The translations under genes and the position numbers were made by a program. Below, in pieces: positions 1 to 5,593 of a stretch of DNA of 6,691 bases; position 1 is the first letter of the stretch, and every line of letters starts with the position of its first letter. Source of the stretch: Armatimonadota bacterium (GTDB taxonomy: Bacteria > Armatimonadota > JAAZEB01); the NCBI GenBank assembly GCA_012841485.1, contig DUUU01000235.1:1-6691 (forward strand), read 5' to 3'. Below the pieces are notes generated by a model, which saw only the letters and a program-made list of their open reading frames with translations, made no database searches and was not told the origin of the DNA.

Positions 1-1649
1 ACGCCATCCTCATCCTCACGCAGGTTGTCGATGTCGGAGACGAGCGCCATCTCTTCCAGGAACGAGGCGAGGGCAGAGCCGGGGCCCCCTCCCACGTACT
101 CCTCCGCCACCCTCAGCAACTCCTGCACGTTCGCCTTCCGCGAATCAGTTTCGATCAAGGTCTCGCCCTGCAACGTCTGCTCGAAGCCCGTGCGCGCGAT
201 GATCGCCTTCAGGGTGTCGCGGACGGTCGCGGTCGCGGCCAGCTCGCGAAGGCCGTCGATGAGGAGGACGAAGTCGGCGATCCGCTTGCGAATAGCCGGC
301 TGGATCTCCCGGATGCGTCTGGCCTGGCGCATCGCCTCGAAGAGCGGGATCTCCTCGATGGAGGCGTAGTCACCCAGCCGCGCCAGCGTCATGGCGCCAA
401 TCCCGCGCGGCGGGGCGTTGATCACGCGCCGCAACGAGACGGAGTCGGCGGGGTTGGCAACGAGGCGCAGGTAGGCGATCAGATCCTTCACCTCTTTGCG
501 GTCGTAGAAGCGGAGCCCGCCCACCACGCGATAGGGAATCCCCATCTGGCGCAGCTCATCCTCCAGGGCACGCGATTGCGAGTTCATGCGATAGAGCACC
601 GCGTGGTCGCGGTAACTGCGCCCCTTCCCCACGCATCCCGTCGCGATGACCGTGGAGACGTAGCGCGCCTCGTCATACTCGTCGTAGGCCGAGTAGAGCG
701 TCACCTCTTTGCCCACGGGGCCGTCGGTCCACAGCTTCTTCTCGACGCGCGTCCGGTTGCGGCTGACCACGCCATGCGCGGCACTCAGGATCTTTTGCGT
801 CGAGCGATAGTTCTGCTCCAGCTTGACCACCCGGGCGTTGGGATAGTCCCTCTCGAAAGCGAGGATGAAGCCCACATCAGCGCCTCGCCACGAGTAGATC
901 GACTGGTCATCGTCGCCCACTACGGTGACGTTCCCGTGCTTGCCGGCCACCAGGCGCATCCAGGCATACTGGGCGTGGTTGATATCCTGAAACTCATCCA
1001 CGAGCAGATGCCGGAAGCGGCGTTGAATCTCCTCGCACACCGAGGGGGCGTCGCGGAGCAGCTTCACGGCGCAGCCGATGAGATCGTCGAAATCGAGAGC
1101 GTTGTTGACCCGCAGCTTGCGATTGTAGGCGGGGTAGACGTCGGCGACAACACGCCCGAAGGAATCCACCGCCGTGCGGCTATACTCCCTGGGTCCGGTC
1201 AGCCGCTCCTTCGCCCGGCTGATCGCGTTGAGAGTGGCCCGGATGGCATACTTCTTCTCATCGATATCCAGCTCCCGGTAGCACTCCTTCACCACGGTCT
1301 CCTGGTCCTTGTCGTCGTAGATCACGAAGCCGGGATCCAGGCCGATATGCTCTCCATACATCCGCAGCATGCGCGCGGCGAGAGCATGGAAGGTGCCGAT
1401 CCAGATGCTCTCCTCCAGCGAGCCAACCAGGTTGGCAATCCGACTCTTCATCTCCTTCGCGGCCTTGTTTGTGAAGGTGACCGCGAGGATGTGCGCGGGG
1501 TGCACCCCGCGCTCGCGAATGAGCCAGGCCACGCGGTGGGTAAGCACGCGCGTCTTTCCCGAGCCCGCGCCGGCAAAGATGAGCAGGGGTCCATCCGGAT
1601 GCATCACCGCTTCACGCTGCACCGGGTTCAGCTGTTCCAGGAGATCCAT
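1..1649 (-). CDS. pcrA: ATP-dependent DNA helicase, UvrD/PcrA type (C-terminus cut by window edge)
   Basis: Superfamily 1A 3'-5' DNA helicase, known in this family to act in nucleotide excision repair, removal of RecA filaments and resolution of replication-transcription conflicts in the cytoplasm. About 549 residues are visible. Motifs in order: Q-motif LNPVQREAV (residues 7-15), Walker A AGAGSGKT (26-33), motif Ia TFTNKAAKEM, Walker B VDEFQD (217-222), motif III GDDDQSIYSWRG (from 245), and motif IV LEQNYRST with its arginine at 282. Then come YRMNSQSRALEDEL and VVGGLRFYDRKEVKD of domain 2. The order and spacing match PcrA closely. PcrA is usually about 720-750 residues, so roughly 200 C-terminal residues, including motifs V and VI, lie beyond base 1. 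The ATG at 1649 gives MDLLEQLNP, the usual PcrA beginning. An in-frame ATG at 1661 would add four residues, and neither start has a good Shine-Dalgarno sequence. UvrD or Rep is the alternative name; the helicase assignment itself is secure. Confidence 0.95.
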   Translation of the reverse strand, partial: MDLLEQLNPVQREAVMHPDGPLLIFAGAGSGKTRVLTHRVAWLIRERGVHPAHILAVTFTNKAAKEMKSRIANLVGSLEESIWIGTFHALAARMLRMYGEHIGLDPGFVIYDDKDQETVVKECYRELDIDEKKYAIRATLNAISRAKERLTGPREYSRTAVDSFGRVVADVYPAYNRKLRVNNALDFDDLIGCAVKLLRDAPSVCEEIQRRFRHLLVDEFQDINHAQYAWMRLVAGKHGNVTVVGDDDQSIYSWRGADVGFILAFERDYPNARVVKLEQNYRSTQKILSAAHGVVSRNRTRVEKKLWTDGPVGKEVTLYSAYDEYDEARYVSTVIATGCVGKGRSYRDHAVLYRMNSQSRALEDELRQMGIPYRVVGGLRFYDRKEVKDLIAYLRLVANPADSVSLRRVINAPPRGIGAMTLARLGDYASIEEIPLFEAMRQARRIREIQPAIRKRIADFVLLIDGLRELAATATVRDTLKAIIARTGFEQTLQGETLIETDSRKANVQELLRVAEEYVGGGPGSALASFLEEMALVSDIDNLREDEDG

Positions 1650-1685
1650 AGATATCGACATCCACGCGCGGTGGCAGATGGCAAC

Positions 1686-1716
1686 TGGCGCCCGCTCCGC
1701 GCGAGGCGTGGCGCCA
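1686..1716 (-). promoter_or_regulatory. Stem-loop at the predicted 5' end of the helicase mRNA
   Basis: Perfect 7-base inverted arms TGGCGCC (minus strand, 1716-1710) and GGCGCCA (1692-1686). The stem can extend by three more pairs (CGC with GCG) after a one-base bulge, around a loop of about ten bases. The arms begin within a base or so of the transcription start predicted from the promoter at 1723-1751, so the RNA would open with a G/C-rich hairpin. Such 5' stem-loops can protect mRNA from 5'-end decay; that role here is inference. It lacks a following T-run, so it is not a typical intrinsic terminator. Confidence 0.35.
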
Positions 1717-1722
1717 TTTCGC

Positions 1723-1751
1723 AGTGTACCACGTCCTCGGAGCAGAGTCAA
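1723..1751 (-). promoter_or_regulatory. Sigma-70/SigA-type promoter for the pcrA helicase gene
   Basis: Reading the minus strand, the -35 box is TTGACT (1751-1746; 5 of 6 to TTGACA). A 17-base spacer (1745-1729) follows, then the -10 box TACACT (1728-1723; 4 of 6 to TATAAT). TGG immediately before the -10 gives an extended -10 element. It starts about 20 bases after the stop codon of the GT2 gene and sits about 75 bases ahead of the helicase ATG. The predicted start of transcription is near 1716, giving a leader of about 67 bases. The arrangement suggests that the helicase is transcribed independently of the glycosyltransferase operon. Assignment is by consensus match only. Confidence 0.7.
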
Positions 1752-1769
1752 GGAAGGGGCGGTCGTTCC

Positions 1770-2723
1770 TCACGCACCGGATGCTTCCTCGCGCGCCCGG
1801 CGGATGGCCGGCCGGTCGAGGATGCCATGGATGTATCCCGCCAGGTGGGCCATGTCCAGCGTCAGCGCCACGGCGGGCGTGAGCGCGGTGGCCGCGGCGC
1901 TGTGCGTCTGGCGCACCGCGCGCAGGGACTGCCTCGCGAGATAGAGTCCCACGCCGATGCCCACGGCGGCGCGCACCCCCGGATGCCGGCGCCCGAGGAG
2001 GTAGGCCGCTCCTGCCGCGGGAATGGCGAGGTTTTTCCGGTAGTGCGCGAAGAAGAGCCCCGCCTGCGCGTCGCCGCGCGCATAGCGGTAGAACTGCTTG
2101 TAAAGCCGGCACAGGTTAGGAGAGGGCTCCCACGAGACCACCGCCTCCGGAACGAACGCCATCCGGCAGCCGGCCTGGCGCAACGCGAGGGCAAAGATGG
2201 TGTCTTCGTTGTGGTGCGACCACTCCGGGTAGCCGCCCACGCGCGCCCAGGCATCCTTACGGAAGGCCAGCGACCGGCTGCTTGGAAGGAAAGTCTCGGG
2301 ATCCACGCGCTCTGGAGGCACCACGGTCGCCGCGGCAATCGCTTCCTGGAGCGGGCTTCTGGCGAGTGCTCGGTAATAGCCACCGACCATGCACACCGTT
2401 GGATCCGTGCGCAGGGGCGCCGTGATCCGCTCTAGCCAGTCGGGATCGGCGCGGGAGCCAGCATCCGTCACGGCGATGATCTCGTTCCTGGCGGCGGCGA
2501 TGGCGGCGTTGCGCCCCACGGACCGGTTGGATCGCGGCAACAGGATCGGGCGCACGCGCGGCTCCTGGCGCGCCGCCTCCTGGAGAAGCTCGCGCGTTCC
2601 ATCGGTAGACCCGCCGTCAGAGATGAGGATCTCATCCGGGGGAAGCGTCTGCGCGAGGAGCGCCCGCAGGAACTCCTGCAACGACCCGGCTTCATTCCAA
2701 ACGGTAGCTACGACGGAGACCAT
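1770..2723 (-). CDS. Family 2 glycosyltransferase (GT-A fold)
   Basis: Predicted to transfer a sugar from a nucleotide-sugar donor to a growing glycan at the cytoplasmic membrane; donor and acceptor are not deducible. The 317-residue protein opens with the GT2 signature VSVVATVWNEAGSL, then ILISDGGSTDGT (residues 32-43), the nucleotide-binding region. VTDAGSRADPDW follows, with D87-A-G89 at the metal-binding DxD position. The ED pair at 173-174 (HHNEDTIFAL) fits the catalytic base. FYRYARGDAQAG (211-222) resembles the conserved basic motif after the base. The C-terminal stretch has three moderately hydrophobic segments (about 232-244, 250-263 and 276-302) that may be membrane helices. The ATG at 2723 is chosen because AAGGA lies 4 bases before it. 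A GTG at 2735 overlaps the GT4 stop as GTGA, but its AAGGA is only 2 bases away. It is the last gene of the deacylase-GT4-GT2 unit. The GT2 family call is firm, the substrate unknown. Confidence 0.9.
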   Translation of the reverse strand: MVSVVATVWNEAGSLQEFLRALLAQTLPPDEILISDGGSTDGTRELLQEAARQEPRVRPILLPRSNRSVGRNAAIAAARNEIIAVTDAGSRADPDWLERITAPLRTDPTVCMVGGYYRALARSPLQEAIAAATVVPPERVDPETFLPSSRSLAFRKDAWARVGGYPEWSHHNEDTIFALALRQAGCRMAFVPEAVVSWEPSPNLCRLYKQFYRYARGDAQAGLFFAHYRKNLAIPAAGAAYLLGRRHPGVRAAVGIGVGLYLARQSLRAVRQTHSAAATALTPAVALTLDMAHLAGYIHGILDRPAIRRAREEASGA

Positions 2724-2725
2724 CG

Positions 2726-2732
2726 CTTCCTT
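2726..2732 (-). promoter_or_regulatory. Ribosome binding site deciding the GT2 start
   Basis: On the minus strand AAGGAAG runs from 2732 to 2726, placing the AAGGA core 4 bases ahead of the ATG at 2723. It lies across the stop codon of the GT4 gene, so a ribosome finishing GT4 would be positioned to restart on GT2. It favours the ATG over the GTG at 2735, at the cost of only four residues. Confidence 0.6.
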
Positions 2733-3868
2733 CACTTTCCTTCATACGCCGCGCGGTAAGCATCCAGGGTCCGACGCGCCGTGCTCTCCCAGGTAAGCCC
2801 GGCGATCCGCTCGGTCCCCCGGCGGATGCACGCCTCGCGCGCCCCCGGATCCGTCAGGAGGCGCCGGATGGCATCGGCGATCTCGCCCGGCTTCTCCGGG
2901 TTGACCAGGAGCGCCGCATCCCCCGCCACTTCGAGCATCGACGACCGGTTCGCGGTGATCACCGGGGTAGCGCACGCCATCGCCTCCACAAGCGTGAGCC
3001 CGTAGCCCTCGCACAGCGCCGGGTGCACCAGCATCTGGGCCGCCGAGTAGAGCGCCGGCATCTCCTCATCCGGCATGCCAGCCAGGAAGCACACCCGATC
3101 CGCCACGCCGAGGATGCGCGCCCGGGCCAACACCTCTGCTGCCGCGTCTTCCTTGCGCGAAGCAATCGCGAGGGTTACCCCCTTCCCCGCCGGACCGAGC
3201 TGAGCCAGGGCATCCAGCACCCGCGAGAGGTTCTTCCGCGGGTAGGGCGTGCCCACGAAGAGGAGATAGGGCGGGCGCAAGCCGTAGCGCGCGGCGACCT
3301 GTGCCGCCGCGTCCGGCACCGGCCGAAAACGGGGATCCGGCGCAAGCGGCGTGACAACGATGCGCTCGCGTGGCACGCCATAGAGCTCCGCGACATCATC
3401 GGCGGTCGCCTGAGAGATCGCGATCACCCGCGTCGCGGCCAGCGCGCTCTTGCGCACCACTCCCTGCATCAGGCGGGCTTCATTTCCTACCGCAAGCAAC
3501 GGAAAGCGCACGTTGCACAGGTCATAGATCGTGGTGACCGTCCGGTAGGGTCGGAGCAGCGACAGGATGCTCCCCGGGAAGTGCATCACGGTGACCCCGT
3601 CTCTGCGCGCCGCCCTGGGAAGCCACACTTTCAGCCATAGCCGCCGCCGGGGCACGACGCGCACACGCAGGCTCGGGGTGCGCAGGATCTCCGCGGTCAC
3701 CGCGTCTGTCTCCTTGGGGGGCGTGTCGGTGTAGAGGGTGATGGGCGGTAACTCGGGCAGGCGACCCAGATGAAGAACGAGCTGTGACGTGTAGTTCTCG
3801 ATGCCAGTCTTTGCCTGGGCGAACAGGTAGCGCGCTTCTATTCCGATATGGAGCGGTTTTGAGGGCAT
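2732..3868 (-). CDS. Family 4 glycosyltransferase (GT-B fold)
   Basis: Retaining glycosyltransferase of 378 residues, within the normal GT4 range of about 350-400. It would use a nucleotide-sugar donor in the cytoplasm to extend a lipid-linked or exported glycan. The N-terminal Rossmann domain starts with LHIGIEARYLFAQAKTGIENY (acceptor-side glycine loop near 22) and includes HFPG and TTIYDLCNVRFP, typical of the mannosyltransferase-like GT4 group. The donor domain has LLFVGTPYPRKNL, with R211 and K212 as the expected phosphate-binding pair, then MPDEEMPALYSAA. The E-x7-E motif is EGYGLTLVE (E287 and E295), which binds the donor sugar and ribose. The ATG at 3868 has GGAG 5 bases upstream (3877-3874). 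The gene lies 22 bases after the deacylase stop and 8 bases before GT2, so it is almost certainly co-transcribed with both. A mannosyl- or rhamnosyltransferase is possible but unproven. Confidence 0.93.
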   Translation of the reverse strand: MPSKPLHIGIEARYLFAQAKTGIENYTSQLVLHLGRLPELPPITLYTDTPPKETDAVTAEILRTPSLRVRVVPRRRLWLKVWLPRAARRDGVTVMHFPGSILSLLRPYRTVTTIYDLCNVRFPLLAVGNEARLMQGVVRKSALAATRVIAISQATADDVAELYGVPRERIVVTPLAPDPRFRPVPDAAAQVAARYGLRPPYLLFVGTPYPRKNLSRVLDALAQLGPAGKGVTLAIASRKEDAAAEVLARARILGVADRVCFLAGMPDEEMPALYSAAQMLVHPALCEGYGLTLVEAMACATPVITANRSSMLEVAGDAALLVNPEKPGEIADAIRRLLTDPGAREACIRRGTERIAGLTWESTARRTLDAYRAAYEGK

Positions 3869-3890
3869 CTTCTCTCCAGCCTGCGGCGGC

Positions 3891-5453
3891 CTACTCGGCC
3901 TGGCCTCTGCGGAGCACGCGTCCTGGCCGCGCTCCTGTTTCCTCGCCGTCGCGCACGACGGCGACGCCGTTCACAAAGACATGCTCGATTCCCCGTGGGT
4001 AGCTGGCTGGCGTCACGAAGGTGGCCGTATCCAGCACCGTCTCGGGGTCGAAAACGACGAGGTCGGCGCGGGCTCCTGGCCGGATGACGCCGCGCTGGCG
4101 CAGGCCCAGCCGGCTCGCCGGCAGCCCGGTCATCCGATGGATCGCCTCTTCCCACGAGAGAAGCCCCTCCTCGCGCGCGTAGCGGCCCAGGACGCGCGGG
4201 AAGGTGCCGAAGCAGCGCGGATGGACGCGGTCCTCGTCCGCCCCTTCCGAGGCGACGCGCGTGGTGCCGTCCGAGGCGACGCTGGTGAACGGCGCACGCA
4301 GTACCAGCCGCATCTCCTCCTCGGAGATGGCGAAGACAATCGCGACGACAAGCCCGCCTGCCAGGAGGTCGAGAACCGCCTCGTGGGACGCCACGCCGCG
4401 CTCACGCGCGATCTCGGCCATGGTACGCCCCTGCAACGAGCGGTCCTGCGGCGCAATCGCGACCTGGAGCTGCTCCCAGTCGATCTCCATCTCGGCCATA
4501 TCGTTGGCCACGCGGTCACGGAAGCCCGGCTCCTGGATCCGCTTCGAGAGTTCCTCGGCGGGGATCTCCTGCGCCCACGCGGGGAGCGTGGCCACCCACA
4601 GCCCGGTCATGAACGCGGTGTAGGGGTAGACGTCGCAGGCGATATCGATGCCCGCGGCGCGCGCGGCGTGGATGCGCGCGAGCATCTCGCGCGCTTTGCC
4701 CCAGTTGCGCCGGCGCTCCGCCTTGAGGTGCGAGATCTGCAGGCGCACTCCGGTCTCGCACGCCACCCGCAGCTCCTCCTCCACGGCCTCGGCGAGGTGG
4801 TCACCCTCGTTCCGCAGGTGCGTCGTGTACAGCCCGCCTACTGCGGCCACTTCGGCCACCAGGGGGGCGATCTCGGCGTGGGTGGCGTAGGAGCCGGGCG
4901 GGTACTCCAGGCCGGTCGAAAGGCCAAACGCCCCCTCCTCAAGCGTCTGCCGGAGGAAAGCACGCATCCGGGCCAGCGCCTCCGGGGCCGGCGCGCCACG
5001 CTGCCAGCCCATGACGCGCTTGCGCAGCGTGCCATGCCCCGCCAGGAAGGCGATATTGCCCGCGATCCCCTGCTCCTCGACCAGGGCGGCAAACTCCGCG
5101 AGCGAGGTCCAGCAGAAGGGATGCGGGCCGTGGTAGAGGCGCTGCTCGAGTTCAAACTCGGAGGTGCCCAGGGCCAGGCCAACCTGCATCCCGCAGTTCC
5201 CGCCCACCTCCGTGGTCACCCCCTGGCGCACGCTGCTCGACATCGATGGGAAGCCCAGGACCGTCGCATCCGAGTGGGTGTGCAGGTCAATCAACCCGGG
5301 CGCCACTAAGCGACCGCGGGCATCGATCCGGGTACCTTCGGCACCGCGAAGGTCTCCGATGGCCACGATGGTGTCTCCCTCAAAGGCGACATCTGCCACC
5401 ACGCGCGGCGCCCCCGTCCCGTCTACGACCGCCCCGCCCGATATGATCACCAT
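3891..5453 (-). CDS. N-acyl-D-amino-acid deacylase (D-aminoacylase family amidohydrolase)
   Basis: Zinc amidohydrolase of 520 residues predicted to split N-acyl-D-amino acids into a D-amino acid and a carboxylate. It starts with the usual small beta-domain (IISGGAVVDGTG). LIDLHTHSD follows (H58, H60), then GVTTEVGGNCG with C87, the family-specific zinc cysteine. Next are LSTGLEYPPGS, THLRNEG (H212), ISHLKAE (H242), DVYPYTA and SDG (D395, the expected catalytic aspartate). The C-terminus has RGVIRPGARADLVVFDP, where the chain returns to the beta-domain. The 30-residue spacing of H212 and H242 and the cysteine equal those of the characterised Alcaligenes enzyme (C96, H220, H250). The reading frame stays open upstream to 5564, but those 37 residues look nothing like the family and cover a likely promoter, so the ATG at 5453 is used. 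Shine-Dalgarno support is weak: a G-run 11 bases upstream. It is first of the unit with GT4 and GT2. The exact acyl and amino acid preference is unknown. Confidence 0.9.
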   Translation of the reverse strand: MVIISGGAVVDGTGAPRVVADVAFEGDTIVAIGDLRGAEGTRIDARGRLVAPGLIDLHTHSDATVLGFPSMSSSVRQGVTTEVGGNCGMQVGLALGTSEFELEQRLYHGPHPFCWTSLAEFAALVEEQGIAGNIAFLAGHGTLRKRVMGWQRGAPAPEALARMRAFLRQTLEEGAFGLSTGLEYPPGSYATHAEIAPLVAEVAAVGGLYTTHLRNEGDHLAEAVEEELRVACETGVRLQISHLKAERRRNWGKAREMLARIHAARAAGIDIACDVYPYTAFMTGLWVATLPAWAQEIPAEELSKRIQEPGFRDRVANDMAEMEIDWEQLQVAIAPQDRSLQGRTMAEIARERGVASHEAVLDLLAGGLVVAIVFAISEEEMRLVLRAPFTSVASDGTTRVASEGADEDRVHPRCFGTFPRVLGRYAREEGLLSWEEAIHRMTGLPASRLGLRQRGVIRPGARADLVVFDPETVLDTATFVTPASYPRGIEHVFVNGVAVVRDGEETGARPGRVLRRGQAE

Positions 5454-5593
5454 CCTGAGTTCATCCCCCCTGCCACAGGATACCACAAAGAGAGGAGACG
5501 GCACAAGCCGGCGTGATGGGAGGAGTCCGGGGCGCGCGAACACCGGTTCTGGCCGGGCTGGCACGCATCGCCGCCCGAGAGTGGAGCGGCAGC
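5454..5593 (-). other. Gap between the ARH-family gene and the deacylase gene
   Basis: About 140 bases without a convincing gene. It holds the candidate promoter at 5477-5506. Just after the ARH-family stop it has a 5-pair inverted repeat (GCCGC/GCGGC, 5590-5570) without a T-run, so no intrinsic terminator is evident. The frames open across it have no recognisable protein motifs. Confidence 0.5.
5477..5506 (-). promoter_or_regulatory. Candidate promoter for the deacylase-GT4-GT2 unit
   Basis: On the minus strand, TATCCT (5482-5477; 4 of 6 to TATAAT) is preceded directly by TGG, giving an extended -10. TTGTGC (5506-5501; only the TTG matches) lies 18 bases further upstream. Transcription would begin near 5470, leaving a short leader of about 17 bases before the ATG at 5453. 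The weak -35 makes this a moderate candidate. Confidence 0.35.

Noticed and set aside
1751..1770. Inverted repeat AGGAA/TTCCT just after the GT2 stop, as a possible terminator
   Set aside because: Only five mostly A/T-T/A pairs around a 10-base loop and no T-run; it also overlaps the -35 box of the helicase promoter.
1612..2112. Minus-strand frame of 166 codons overlapping the end of GT2 and the start of the helicase
   Set aside because: It is a different frame from both real genes, is Arg/Gly/Pro rich and has no domain or ribosome binding site.
576..2435. Plus-strand open frame of 619 codons running antisense to the helicase and GT2 genes
   Set aside because: Its translation is rich in Arg, His, Gly and Ala with no recognisable domain, it spans two clear minus-strand genes and their promoter, and long antisense frames are expected in GC-rich DNA.
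3981..5309. Plus-strand open frame of 442 codons antisense to the deacylase
   Set aside because: It lies entirely opposite a gene with a complete set of zinc-ligand motifs and shows low-complexity Arg/Gly/Leu composition typical of a shadow frame.
5570..5590. Inverted repeat GCCGC/GCGGC just after the ARH-family stop, as a possible terminator
   Set aside because: Five pairs only, an 11-base loop and no T-run; chance repeats like this are common in such GC-rich DNA.
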